A DNA stretch of 64,000 bases from Ptiloglossa arizonensis (taxonomy: Eukaryota > Arthropoda > Insecta > Hymenoptera > Colletidae), in contig NC_135056.1 in NCBI RefSeq assembly GCF_051014685.1, positions 6,200,001 to 6,264,000 on the forward strand, given 5' to 3'. The position numbers and the translations under genes were made by a program. Positions within the stretch are counted from its first letter, which is position 1; every line of letters begins with the position of its first letter. The notes under the pieces were generated by a model, which was given only the letters and a program-made list of their open reading frames with translations, did not search any database and was not told the origin of the DNA. Below are positions 50,548 to 63,099 of the stretch, piece after piece.

Positions 50548-52000
50548 AAGAATTTCAAAGCGAGAGAAAGAAAAAGTGTAAACGATCTAAACTGTGAAAA
50601 TAGCGTAGCTAAATCTATAATAAATACAATTATGAAGAAATCCAAAATCCAATAACCGCAAATGGAATCTGTTGATTTGATAGTTCACGTTGAAATATTA
50701 CGAAACAAATGGAATCGCTTCTGTTAATGTGTATATACATAAATTAAAGGAAAACAGATGGCTGGCGATAGTCAGTGAAGTGATTTTTCACGAAAAAGCA
50801 AAATTATTGTTTGAGAAACTTGTTACAAAGGCTTCTAACACAAACACTGATTATATGAAAGAATCTACCGATGGTAAAGGATGATTTAACAGATTTAGAC
50901 AAAGAACTGGGTTTTACAGTACTGTGTAACATGGTAAAACGACTAATTAAAATTACTAAGTTATTGAGATATATTCTGAGGAAATGAAAAAAAATAATCG
51001 AAGATGGAGATTATCTTCCACAATTATTGCTTAATTTCGATAAAAGTAGTATTTCTCGAAATAAAATGCCATTTAGAACATTGTGTATATCAGAAAAGAA
51101 GAATCCACCGTGTCGTGTCATAAGCCGATGAAAAAATATTTTACACTACGCTTTTGTGCTAATGCTTCGAGTGATTGCAAAATTAAGTCACCTCTCACAT
51201 ACCATTCTGTTGTAGGAATCTATTCTTCAAACGGGTATTCAAGTATTTGGCCCTACTGTTGAAGATTGTATTAAAGAAAAAGATTATCCATCGAAGTTTT
51301 TTAGATATGGATACAGCTTCAGCTCACCCTCTTAATTTAATGGATGATTTATTAGGTAAATTTCGTTTCACAAGCATTTACTTCGCTATTTAATACAATA
51401 TCTCCTCTACAGCCCATAAATCAACAAGTGATCGTAAATTCGTTAAAACTGTATGTTAAAGCACTATTCAGGAAATGCATCGACATTACTATTTCTTCTA
51501 CTGATATAACACTCAAGGCTTTTGAAAGACTTATCAGAATTGCAGCATATACTGTTTCTTTAATTGTCACTGCTTGGAAGAATCTATTAGGTGCTTAAAA
51601 TCAGTCTATAAATCATTATGACTTGAAGTTGTAGCTTTAAGAGACGTTGTAGATTGTTAACACTTAGATGCACAGCCTGTGTTTGAAAAATTCTATGAGC
51701 TTGGAAATCAATCGGAACGACGCGGAAGAATTGATAAGTGTCCACAGTGGACACTATTAAAGAAGCAGGGAGCTTTCTAGAACAAGGATGAAGGTAAGGA
51801 CCAGGAAGAAAGTTACGCCATTCCAAAAAATACCTCAAAGAATTCTTTTGCAGCTGGCATAGACTATCTGACATCATGAAAGAATATCATGCGGATATTG
51901 TCGCTGTTAAAATGGCTCTCAATCATTTTAATGATACTTTGATAGACCATTTCTGGAAAGTTGAAAAGTTCATGTTGAAACAGACATCTTCCAACTTATT
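50548..52000 (+). pseudogene. Tigger-like (pogo-group, CENP-B/jerky-related) DNA transposase pseudogene
   Basis: Family landmarks appear in the expected order, spread over all three plus frames. They are: a helix-turn-helix-like SVAKSIINTIMKK (50,602-50,640); the CENP-B-type DNA-binding segment IFHEKAKLLFEKL (50,783-50,821); and GKG-stop-FNRFRQR (50,873-50,905), where the family's GWFNRF Trp has become TGA. Next come IIEDGDYLP and NFDKS with the first catalytic Asp (51,039), and FCANASSDCKIKSPLTYHS after a frameshift (from 51,152). LDMDTASAHPLNLMDDLL (from 51,301) carries the probable second Asp, and PLQPINQQVI (about 51,404-51,433) has Asn where the third Asp (QPxDQ) is usual. TAWKNL, DAEELISVHSG and a C-terminal helix (51,876-51,990) follow. 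Frameshifts, stops and the Asp-to-Asn change show it is dead. The bounds are approximate and no terminal inverted repeats were identified. Confidence 0.85.
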
Positions 52001-52754
52001 TTCTAAACGATTTATCAAATTTAAGTACCATTATGTACTATCCTTAAATACGTATACATACATATGCATATATGAGCGCGCGCACACACATATGCATAAT
52101 ATCGGTGCATTCTAGATACTATAACGAATAAGGTTTTAGAACAATTAATTCGCTATAAAATATTTCGGTGTATTAATTTGGCCACGTTAATTTTTTTTTG
52201 CAATATAATACACCAGCAATTATGTTTCATTAATATAACGTAAAGAAATTCGTCAAATTCTTGAACTATATATTGTCGAAAAAGAAATTGGAAATATATG
52301 TTTTTGATACTGTCAGAAAGTATTAATTCTGTAACAATAATCTTGATATCGAAATACTTTAAATATTTCAACAAATCCGGTGTTTCATGAGATCTCTTCA
52401 AAAAATATAGAACAGAAACTAAACGTTAGAAATATACAATTGATCGCAAAAATTACATAAAAAGTAGTTAAAATTGGTTATAATCTTTTATAACCAATGT
52501 TCCAGATTTACTCTTCTAAATATGGTACAAAAAAATGAGAAAAAATTGAATCTGTTAAATATATGGTAAAAGATGAAGTGGATCTAATCTGAACCTTCAT
52601 ATAGAGATCATATTTTTTTTCTAAATCAATCAATATCAATCTTTTAAGAATATAAGATGCTTATTTTCAAAAAAACAACAGACTACAACTTCTTACTCTT
52701 ATGTCTCCTGTGCAATATTATACGTTAATATTGCGAACAAACTCATACACTTCG

Positions 52755-52776
52755 ATTTTATGGTCATCGTTAACTG
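52755..52776 (+). repeat. 22-bp direct repeat, right copy
   Basis: Exact partner of 50,312-50,333, in the same orientation, about 2.44 kb apart. Confidence 0.85.
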
Positions 52777-53644
52777 TGATCTACACATTAAACAGTGAAC
52801 TTATAAACAGTTATTATGGCATACTTAAAAGGAGCTTATAAGATTATTATTTTTAATAAAGGTACAAAGTATTTCTAGGCCTTTGCATGCATAAAGCACT
52901 TTTACTAGGTTGTCAGTCAACTCGGACTTTTTAAACACGCATCTGCAACTTTACATAAATAATTATAAAATACGTTTATTTTAAAATCAATTTGTGAAAT
53001 TTCCATTAATCGTTAAATACACTATACGTTTTTGTAATATTAGAACAAGAAGTAGATATTTAATTGTAACGAATGAAATTGCGCAATATTAAACATTGAG
53101 TATAGATTATGACAAAATTTCTATTTCAAAGAATTTTCCAAAGGTTAACTCAAAGATACGATGAGCAATGGACAAGAATTCAAAACTGGTACTAAATCAG
53201 CAGTTAAATATTATACAGATATATAATATGTACTGGTACTAAATTAGAGTCTGAATGTGGATATAGAAATATATCAACATTGATAATACAGTTTTTGGAA
53301 AAGATACACCGGTCCACTTGGAAATGATCTACTACAGGGTTTGAACATCTATATAGAAAAAGAATTGATGTTGACTTAGAATTTTAATTGATACGTTGTA
53401 CACGTACATTATTTATGGTAATTTAACCATACGAATGAATCAGTAACGGAAAAAGCCTTTGGGATAAATTAATTTCCTAATTTATTTTTTTAGTAATTAT
53501 ACCTACAAACATACATGAAACTTGAACAAAGGAATAAAACATCTTTTAAAATTATCCACAAAAGCCAACGTTCTGTACTTGGTATTTATGTACTCGGTAT
53601 TTTCTTTAACTCAAGCATCTAGATCTAGAATAATATTGTTACCC

Positions 53645-53666
53645 GCGCTCGAGTATACTCGAGCGC
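53645..53666. other. Perfect 22-bp palindrome
   Basis: GCGCTCGAGTA is followed immediately by its exact reverse complement. The palindrome has no spacer and contains two CTCGAG hexamers around GTATAC. It stands out in AT-rich surroundings. It could be a dimer-binding site or a chance palindrome. Confidence 0.95.
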
Positions 53667-54404
53667 AGCAGTTAAACCTTTAATAGGACCTTTTATTTCG
53701 CCTACGAGTGTAGTTAAGCATTGAGATGCTGAAATGTATTGAAGAAACTTGCACCCGATCCATACTACAACTGCGTTAGCATGTTCCGGAGTGCATAGTT
53801 CCTCGTTTTCGAGATCGAACATTTTTGATAATTATTGTAAATAGATGTACCAAATACGTAACAAACCTTAAAGATAACCGAATCAGTCATCCTAATAATA
53901 GAAACTTAGTTTCAAATACTTGTACAAGCGAAGACGCTACGGACCGAATTGACTGAACATCTGTACACTGCGCGGTTGCAGAAACTGTCCTGTGAGAGTT
54001 AAAAACGAGAATGTACTCGCCTAACTTATACGTGACTTCCCAGTTATAAACACTCTGTCGGTCGTTCCTGTAAATACTACCTCCTCCGTACGTTACGAAT
54101 CCTGCATCATCCTAGCTTTCGTTCCTCCGTGAAACTTCCTAAACCTTGCCCTATCCTATCATCACCTTCCGCTACTTCCAAAATCCTTCGATGTATATGA
54201 CCTCGAGACATACATACTACTAAGTATAATACTTCTATATCGTTCAGTCACTGTAGATTTTCCAGTAACTCTGTCTTTCCTGCTCGTTCAATTCTAACTC
54301 GGTTCGTCGAACGAAATTCTGTACGAATCACGTTGAACATTCAAATTTTCATGTTAAGCACGTTCACTATCCGAATTCGTAAACGTGGTTACCGGTCGGA
54401 CGAA

Positions 54405-55170
54405 CATAAAATCGCGTTAATTTTCATAGCAATAAATATTCTACCTTCTTTTCTGAACGATATCCACTGTTGTCCCTTTGATATACCTATCCAAGTTTTG
54501 CAGTTTCCAATACACCAAATCTTGTCGATTTTTATAGCAATGAATATTCATCTTCTTTTCTGAACGATACTCACTGTTATCTGTTTGACACATCTACCCA
54601 AATTTCCCGATTTCTATAACAATAAATATTCGATCATCTTTTCTGGACGATACCTACTGTTATCCCTTTGATATACCTATCCAAGTTTTGCAGTTTCCAA
54701 TACACCAAATCTTGTCGATTTTTATAGCAATGAATATTCATCTTCTTTTCTGAACGATACTCACTATTATCTGTTTGACACATCTACCCACGTTTTGCGA
54801 TTTTTATAGCAATAAATATTCGATCTTCTTTTCTGAACGATACTCACTGTTATCTGTTCGACACATCTACCCAAGTTTCGCGATTTTCCTAACAATAAAT
54901 ATTCGATCGTCTTTTCTGGACGATACCTACTGTTATCCCTTTGATATACCTATCCAAGTTTTGCAGTTTCCAATGCATCAAATCTTGTCGATTTTCATAG
55001 CAATGAATATTCAATCTTCTTTTCTGAACGATACTCACTGTTATCTGTTCGACACATCTACCCAAGTTTCGCGATTTTCCTAACAATAAATATTGGATCT
55101 TCTTTTCTAAACGATATCCACTGTTATCCCTATGACACACCTATCCAAGTTCTGCAGTTTCCAGTGTAAT
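54405..55170 (+). repeat. Higher-order tandem array of alternating 108- and 82-bp units
   Basis: AATATT landmarks at 54435, 54543, 54625, 54733, 54815, 54898, 55006 and 55089 are spaced 108, 82, 108, 82, 83, 108 and 83 bp. All units share ATAGCAAT or TAACAAT, AATATTC, CTTCTTTTCTG and ACGATA-C-ACTGTTAT. Long units add CAAGTTTTGCAGTTTCCAAT and CATC/CACCAAATCTTGT before the next unit. The basic repeat is thus a 190-bp dimer, with one extra short unit inserted at 54,815-54,898. No frame runs through all of it, so the 76- and 102-codon frames here are by-products. Confidence 0.93.
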
Positions 55171-55249
55171 ATTTCTAGAATCAAAACTACCCTCATCCAC
55201 ACGTGAGTAAATGAACCGTGCATTGATAAACTTAATCACCGAACTTGTA

Positions 55250-56150
55250 CTTCCCTTATTTTCTCTTGCCAATTAGAAAACTAGAACCAGTCCCGTGGTT
55301 CAATAACGGGACCGTGTAACGCGATCGGGGACCCCGGCCCATCGCGAAAGTGCAAAAAGGTATCAATCCTAAAACATCGGATCGACTGGTGCTCTCCTGA
55401 CCCGGTCGTGTTGCCCGGTCGTCGATATCCCGCACCTCCGACACCGCTGAAAAATGTCAAGGCATGATTACTAAACGGGCCGGCGCAATAAAGTGGGGCC
55501 GCGGTTAGGCCGTTTTCGAGATTCACTATCGACGATCCCAGTCTCCACGATCCATCCGCCAATCCCTGGCCGGCGAGTCGTTCGTCGCTGGCGGACACGT
55601 GATCGCAACAAATGTATACGAGACCGCGACCGTATCCAACATAATTCGACTCCGGCACCGGTGAAGTAACACAATCCAAGTTATTGCATCACAGGCGTGG
55701 ATCACATCTCTGACACGCGAGGCGGGGAAGGAGGTGGCCAAAGGAGCCCAGCGGATGCTTGGGTCGGGGGAGGCGAAGAAAGTGGCCGACTGCTAGAGGA
55801 GGCCAGCTTGCCTCGACTAACGCGGACACAAGAGGGACAGAAGAGGGCGAAAGGGGGCCGTTTGGTTCGTTCCTTCGTTCCTTGGTTCGAGGCACACAGG
55901 TCGAGGGGTCCGGGTCGCACGATCCTGCTTGATCTTTGCGCTCGTGCGATCTCTCGTTCCTCACGAGACCTACCGAGGGCTACGAACGTCGTCGTGATTC
56001 TGTCTTGTTCGTAGTTGCTCGGTCCTTGCATCTGTGTTGAGTTCCGGATGCGTTTACCCAACCCCACCGCCTGCGACAAAAAATTACGGTTATCGATCAA
56101 GTTTAACGCATCCACTATGTTTACAAGCGCGATCACCCCTCGAATTTGCG
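55250..56150. other. GC/CpG-rich block, no recognisable gene
   Basis: Minus-strand frames of 132 (55,281-55,679) and 144 (55,702-56,136) codons and a plus frame of 105 codons overlap each other. None shows a known domain. On the minus strand a TTTTTCAG acceptor-like site lies inside the 132-codon frame near 55,450, so an exon cannot be excluded. More likely it is a regulatory island or untranslated sequence. Confidence 0.45.
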
Positions 56151-56182
56151 GAAAATCTTATCGATCTTCGTAACGATACATA

Positions 56183-56396
56183 CAAGGTTGTTCGATGAGT
56201 TTTGTTACTTTATTCCATTGTTAAAAAATACTATGGCACTTCGAATTTGAACAAGTGTAAATATACGAACGAGTCGACAGATCTACACGAAACTTCGCAC
56301 ACGTTCGTCAAAAGGTAGTACCATCTTTGGAAAAATAAAACGACGAACCTAGTAGCTCCATTTCTTATCGAACGACAAAACTTATCGAGCAACCTA
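56183..56396 (+). mobile_element. Complete mariner-like MITE, same family as 12,088
   Basis: The left end AAGGTTGTTCGATGAGTTTT and the right end CTTATCGAGCAACCTA form terminal inverted repeats around about 214 bp. Internal blocks TACTATGGCACTTC and ACCATCTTTGGAAAAATAAA are shared with the 12,088 copy. No coding sequence. Confidence 0.85.
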
Positions 56397-59300
56397 TTAT
56401 GTCAACCCCTTTTCCGAATTGCGGATCATTATACTCGCGATACACCTGCGTTTTATAGGTTTAGGAAAGTTTCTATTGTAACCGTATGGGTGATGCTTCA
56501 TTGAGACGAATCTACTCTGATACAACCGCGAGTGGACTGCAAACGTGTTAAACAAAAATTGGAGCACTCCGATGATTGGTTATTCGATAAGAATAATTCA
56601 GTATGAAAGGCCATTGTTCTTTTAACAAGTGATACGACTATGTATCTAAAATTGTAGTATAGAACTTCGAGAGCAGGATAATGCTTTCAATAAATTAAAT
56701 CATTCGTCTGAGTTCGAAGTTTGAATTAAAGAAGTTTTACAAAAATCAATCGGTGCTTTATGTAGGTTTCCCTCCGTTAAATAAAGTTCGAAATCCGGTA
56801 CGAATTATTTTATTTATCGAAGTCATGATTATGCTCCCGAAATTCTACAATAGATTAAACATAATCGTGTCACAGGTAAAAACGTTCTTGGTAACTCGAG
56901 TCTGGTACCATTGAACTTTTAACGAACAAATATAAAATTTAAAGAAACAACTCTGAAGGGTATTTTCACTGCCAACACGACCGTGTCTCCAAAATTTTAG
57001 CATAAAACTTCGAGAACATAATTCCCTCATCCGGATTTGGTATTTCATTTGAAAAGGTTTTACAAAAATAAATTGGTGTTTCGTCTAGTTTTGCTGTTGG
57101 ATTCGTCGGTAAGGATGAGTCGTTACCTCGCTGTTAAAGATCCGTTTTAAATATTGTAAAACCAAAGTCTATTAAATTGTTGGTAGCTTCTAAGCTAAGG
57201 TTTGCTGAGTCAGTTTCACCGACTAGTCCACCATGAAAAACTAGACGAACCGCCAATTAATTTTTGTTAAACTTTTTTAAAAGATACTTCCAACCCAGAA
57301 TGAATTATTTATTTTCATCACCGGTTAAGGTGCTCTTAGAAACTATTCCTTTTAACGATTGATAATATTACTACACATTTATTATAAAAATGTCGTTTAA
57401 CATGGTATTTTATCTACTTTTTTAAATTGATTTTCTCGATATATTAAAATACCGTTACTTATTCGTAGTGAATCTTTTTCAAAGTGTTAAGGATTAACCT
57501 ATAATTTATCGATCACAAATACCTACGTACGCGTAGCTAAGAACGAATGAAGATGTTTTGTTTCACAACAAATGCGAACGTGACATAATTTGTACCAATA
57601 CTTGTGTTACGATACAATTAAAGACAGAGAGAATAAATATATTAAATAATGAATGGAAGAAATCTCCGAAGATATAAACCAATACAAATTACACGATTTA
57701 TTAGTCTTAGTTATCATTAGTGACATTTGAGGCTTGTTTGAACAGTTCGTGTCTTCACGCAGATTTGGCTTATGTTTTATTTTTATTTTTTTCATTTTTT
57801 AATATAAGTATTTCAATAAGATTAGAAAATCTATTCATTTTATTTTAATTCTAAAATAATAATGTAACTAAATCTAAAGAACTAAATAATTAATTTTGGT
57901 AAATTCTAGATGATCGTAGCAGCGATGAGCAATATTACATAGCTGTGTAAAGTAGTATTTAACAAAATGGGGAGGCGCAACCACCAGAGGAGAACGGGGC
58001 ATCTTATGGTTCAATAGAAGTAGCAAAGAAAATTTTTGATTAAAAAACAAATATATATATAACCGAAAACTACCATTTATCTCGAGTTCTTGTGCGATTT
58101 GTACAATTCGATTCATCGAAATTTGCAAAACAGCTTTCCACTACACCTATGGGTTCTTCGTTCGATGAAATTTTACGCTAAGAATTTTGTTCAATTTAAA
58201 GAATAACCAAAAATCTCATAAGAAACCATTTAGGGTATGTTGTAACAATTCAAAGCCGATTTCATAAATTTTGATTGATGTGATCGCCGAAGTAACATTT
58301 TCTTGTCAATTTGGCCTTTGCTTGATTAGTGATTGGTTTCCAAACAACGATTAGCTGTTGAAATTTTAGAAATTAACTTACTTTTGTAAAAGAATTCAAT
58401 ATTTACAATAGCGTTATGTTTTCAACTATTGAAACACTACTTGAATGGTAAGCTGCGAATTTTATATTAGCTTTTCGTACAGTGTTATTTATTGTATCAG
58501 AGGTACTATATGTTTTCTCATTGCAACACTGTGTTATTTTTCACGTATTTATCCGCGGTTATCAATGACTTAGTTATTAATATATATTCACTATATTCTT
58601 TGGTATATATTCAATGGTAAATCACTCGAATACAAGAATTCACGATACATATCATCTAAACCAGGGAAACAAATACCCCAGAATTCTATAAAGTGTGTTT
58701 GAAACATAATAGAAAAAGTAAACTGTAAATTCAAAAAGTGTCCAATTGCGATGCATTTATAATACTGCATCGAAATTTATCACAGTATATAAGATGTGTT
58801 TAAGGCAAGTAAAGAAGATTTTTCTTTGTATTTTATTAAAATTTATACATTGAAAAATGTCTGGGTAAAATTTTAAACCTAATTCGAAGAATTCATAATG
58901 TTACGGAAACTTGAAGAAAATAGCGTGTTGTGACAAAAAGTAGTGTTTGGAAATTTTAAAGAAGTTTTTTCTAACGCCACATTTTTTAATATTGCGATAA
59001 TGATACCTCGAAAACTAATATAGCTATCAACTTGAAATTCGAACAATTTATAAAAAATATGTCCGTTCGTTAGTTATACTAGGATTATCACAATGCTTAC
59101 CGTAGGTATTTTCTTATTAAAAAAAAGAAACGAAAAGTTGAAACAATTTTCCTTTTTCTTTTACTTTAACATGACGTTATTTTGAGAATTTTTCATTATA
59201 TGTACGTTGAATCTGAATCAACGGATAACCAAACGCATACAAGTTATAGTACCGAATGTCTATCATCTTTTAGGAAATAACAAATTTAAAGACAATCGAT

Positions 59301-59924
59301 TCGATAATATTTCCTTTTTTAATTGCCTGTGATACTCCTTTTTCAAAACCTCCGAGTGAGAATCCCCGGCTTAAAGGATACAATTGCACGAGAAATGTTC
59401 TTATACAAGGTGTTTGGTGATAGAATGATTTCTTGTGTAAAAATAAATCGAAAATGTTGAATAAAGTGTTTCATAGAAGGTATCCTACTCAAGGAAATCA
59501 ATTTTGGAAATTGTTGCATACGGTTGCAATTGAGAATCACTAGTCTGCTATTCATTACTTCTATTTGGTGTTTGAAAATATTGCTGGTATTATGGCATTA
59601 TCTCTTTTTGGTTATTCTTACTATCTTCTAACTAGTTAGAACAAGTTAAAATAAGTAATGCCATATCACCGTCAATGTTTACAAACATGAGCACAAGTAG
59701 AAATGATGAAAGATAGACAGACACGTTAGACAAGTTATGATCAATCACACGTATATAGAACGAGTTATTGAAATAAATTTTCTTGTAAACGAACGCTTGT
59801 GTAAAAAAATTATACTTTACATTTTCAATTTACATTTGTACAGAGGATTACCACGTGCCCTCACCCACTCGTTTCATGTTTACCGTAATTAGTTTTATTT
59901 CTTAAAGACCTTCGTTTAATGCTA
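56397..59924. other. AT-rich DNA, no gene seen
   Basis: No recognisable protein. Weak internal similarity (ACTTCGAGA, then GTTTTACAAAAAT-AAT-GGTG) links 56,655-56,790 with 57,005-57,100, perhaps an old duplication. Confidence 0.55.
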
Positions 59925-60078
59925 CAACGTAATTTTCATCCATCCTTAATCTAAAAAGGACCTCCACTTTCAGGACTTTAGTGGATCATTATTCATTGAA
60001 CTATTTAGGATACAAAATACTATTTCTAAGGGTGAACTCTTTCATTCATCTCCAGTCAAATATAACAAAGTGCTCGAT
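59925..60078 (+). repeat. Direct duplication, copy 1 (partner 61,460-61,614)
   Basis: About 154 bp, roughly 84% identical by eye to 61,460-61,614. Both copies begin CAACGTAATT and end AACAAAGTGCTCGAT, and share CATTGAACTATTTAGGATAC. Most differences are transitions. The possible reading frames differ between copies, so it is not an obvious exon. Confidence 0.9.
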
Positions 60079-61459
60079 GTTTTTCCTAAATTTATTGGAA
60101 CAGAGAAACAAACCCTATTATAATTTCGGACACTTTTCTGTTTCCATTCCAGTATCATTGAATCTCTTAGCGGTACTCTAACCGAAGAAACAAATTTGTT
60201 TGTATTTGTGTACCAGAAATTAAAATTGTATCAATGACACTAAAAACGAACGTAGGTTCGTTAACCTGTCGCAACTTAGGCGTGTTAGGAAAGCATTTGA
60301 ATAATCCCTGATCATTAAACGGATCAAGATTTATAGTATCAATTTCATTCTCTATTTTAGTTAACCAGATCTCTTTCCTTCACAACGACAGTTCTATAAT
60401 CGTTAATTCTATGATACACCAGAAATGGAAACTGCAAGCTCTTTTAACGCATCGGTATTGATTTTAGGCTTAATTTAAGACAGTCGAACGAGTACAAGAA
60501 TTTCAAAGTACTAAAATTGAATAACCGTCTCGAAGATCAATCTCCCATCTTGAACAAAGTATGTCAGTAATTAAAAAACGTTGAGACTTTAAATTCAAAT
60601 AATTTCTATAGGAATACTATTTAAAGTTTGCTCGAAAAGGTGTAACAACATTAACTCTCAATAACTTCAAAAATCAAGAACGAATGCGATAGTTAAAAAC
60701 AATAAAATAAATTTGTATAAACTCTTGTCCATTTTTACCTTATTTTCATATTACGATGAGTGTTGATCTTTTTTGATATACTGACCTAATATAAACTATA
60801 GTACCTATACGATTGCTTGCAAACAATGCTCAATTTTCTTACTAGAACCCTGTTGACCACTCTCTACAGATTACATCATAATTTTTCATTAATCACTTTA
60901 ATCATGTTGCTAAGAGAATTACACGTCAAAACTCCGTATTAATGTCTGTTAGAGGTGATAATGTCAAGTTGTGTGTGACGTGTACTGTTGAATGTGACTT
61001 AGATCCATTGAAAGTTTACTCACGAATTCATCTCAAACCTATTGTTTACAGAAAAGTCTTTATTGTTTATAAAGACTAAATTCACTCCTAACGTGGATCT
61101 CACATATTACGGAACACCCTGTATATGTATAACATTTTTCGATTAAAGGGGTCTTGTGAGCTAGATGATCATTTCTTGGATGATTTTTGAAAATTGAACC
61201 AACAAACGAAATTATCGAACGTAAGCCATTAATTTCTCGTATACGTATTTATTCGCGTTTCGACTAATTGCAAACAAAATTTGAAATCATCGATACTGTT
61301 CGTTGTGCTTTAAAAATATTGTCCAACCAAACGTAACACTAATCGAGCCTTTCCGAATTATCCGAATCAATCGATGTAAGATCACCACCCAGTGATGCTT
61401 TCCTATCATACAACTGAAAATTTCGTTAATTCGTAACTCATCGAATGAAAAATAGAATT
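60079..61459. other. AT-rich DNA, no gene seen
   Basis: Only short frames, none recognisable. Lies between the two copies of the 155-bp duplication. Confidence 0.6.
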
Positions 61460-61614
61460 GCAACGTAATTCTCATCCATTCTTAATCTGAAAAACACCTC
61501 CACTTTCAAAACATTAGCGAATCATTGCTCATTGAACTATTTAGGATACGAAATACTATTTCCAAGGATGAACTCTTTTACGCACCCCCAGTTAAATATA
61601 ACAAAGTGCTCGAT
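61460..61614 (+). repeat. Direct duplication, copy 2 (partner 59,925-60,078)
   Basis: Second copy, in the same orientation, about 1.54 kb downstream. The similarity stops sharply on both sides and no terminal repeats are visible. Confidence 0.9.
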
Positions 61615-61759
61615 ACCTCTCGAATTACATCTCGGAATTGCATCTCGTGTTGTATAAATAAAAACTCGTTCGAATAAATCTCCTTACGTTGTTCTAATTT
61701 ATTCTCCATTATTCGAATCAAATTTTGCCCATCTCCGATCCTTCGAACAGTAATACCTC

Positions 61760-62560
61760 TTGAAAACATTTCCAGGCAGCTATCGTCGAAACAACTCGCT
61801 CGATTTCACTCCAAACGTCAAACGTTTGAGCACACTTCGTACATCGCGAACAAATCGCGCAGCTATTAAGATAAAGTATCCAAGAACACCTAATTCATCA
61901 CTCGTACCCATCACTCGGCAAATCTGTGGACGAATTTGCGGTGTGCATAACCTGATCTCCCAGAGGTTTAACCAAGCATCGAAGCCTACCTCCCTCGTGC
62001 CCCCGCGCGTCCCACCGCTCGCCCCCTCCGCCCCTCATAGGACACCGCAGAGTGTAAGGAGTGCATACCACGTTCTAGAGCATGAAGACGGAACCGGCGG
62101 GAGGATGTGTACACGAAAGAAAGAGAAAGGAGTCGATAAGGTAAGACAGCACGAAAATAAGTACACGGAGGAGGACAACGCGCAGCGACAACGTCGGAGA
62201 GGGAAAGAGAGAGGGCGAGCGTTCAAGCGTGCAAGTGTGTCGTGCATCTCTCGCAATTAGTCGAGATCTATTTTATTCGTCGGTTGGATTTATCGTCCAT
62301 AGTGACTTTAGATCAAGCCGCGGCTTCAAGTACCTCTGGTCCGTTCTGCTCGATACGTGCACGTCTCCGCTCGCCTTACATGTGCAACCATCGCGAGCCA
62401 CGTTGTTTATACTCCAGATTGCACCGCGAAGATTAAGATGCTGTTCACCGCTGACGCGAATCGCTGCTCGATATTTTACGCTGGTTTGTCAGCGCAGAGC
62501 ACGCTCGCGCCTTGGTAGCGTGCCAGGATGACACTAACACGACGAAGTTAACGTTGAAAT
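61760..62560. other. GC/CpG-rich block with a 166-codon open frame, not recognised
   Basis: The plus frame 61,760-62,260 is rich in Arg, Pro and Ser, with a basic C-terminal third, and matches no domain I know. A GTAAGA 5' splice-like site occurs inside it near 62,139, so an untranslated or first exon is possible. The opposite strand is also open for 73 codons, which weakens a coding call. Confidence 0.35.
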
Positions 62561-62930
62561 CCCGAGTTTCCGTTTTCGTTTGATTGATACGATCGACCGT
62601 TACACCGGACACCTATAGGGAAGCATAAACGTGACGACTTAGCGTGGGTTTAACTGTACAACGAATGACAACACTCGATAGGTTTCGCAAGAGTTTTCGA
62701 TACACGCGTTACAACTTGTACGATTGTTAACGACTTATCGTACGACAATTACACACGGGTTACGATTGTCATTCAAACAATTGTATGAAAGAAATTGTAG
62801 AAATTATCGTATACGACTCCTGTTACGAATCAATTCTGACGATATGTCCGATCGAACGTTTTACAGCAATTTACGCTTTCTAACGACACTTCATAAAAGT
62901 TAGATCATCCCCCTTCTACATCGTATACAA
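62561..62930. other. No gene seen
   Basis: Intergenic sequence with many CGATAA/TTACGA words and no repeat or open frame of note. Confidence 0.5.
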
Positions 62931-63099
62931 TAGGTTGTTCGATAAATTTTATCATTCAATAAGTACCACTGTTTGGTGAACATGTGTGAAGTTTCATGTA
63001 GATCCGTCGACTCGTTCGTATATTTACAGTTGTTCAAAGTTGAAGTGTCGTAGTATTTTTTTACAATGGAAAAAACGACAAAAGTTATTGGACAACCTA
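62931..63099 (-). mobile_element. Mariner-like MITE, internally shortened, reverse orientation
   Basis: TAGGTTGTTCGATAAATTTT at the left faces AAAAGTTATTGGACAACCTA at the right. Inside, CAAAGTTGAAGTGTCGTAGT is the reverse complement of the family's ACTATGACACTTCAACTTTG block with one change. The element is therefore inverted relative to 12,088 and 56,183. It is about 169 bp and lacks the ACCATCTTTGG block. Confidence 0.85.

Larger units (their letters stand above)
52001..54400. other. AT-rich DNA right of the transposase pseudogene
   Basis: No gene seen. It holds the right copy of the 22-bp direct repeat (52,755) and a 22-bp perfect palindrome (53,645). The 65-codon minus frame at 53,625-53,822 has no recognisable motif. 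Confidence 0.6.

Noticed and set aside
54775..55083. 102-codon plus frame in the 54.4-55.2 kb array
   Set aside because: It is a by-product of the tandem repeat, and the frame is not kept in the other units.
55281..55679. 132-codon minus frame in a GC-rich block
   Set aside because: No known domain, and overlapping frames in other phases of similar length point to composition rather than coding.
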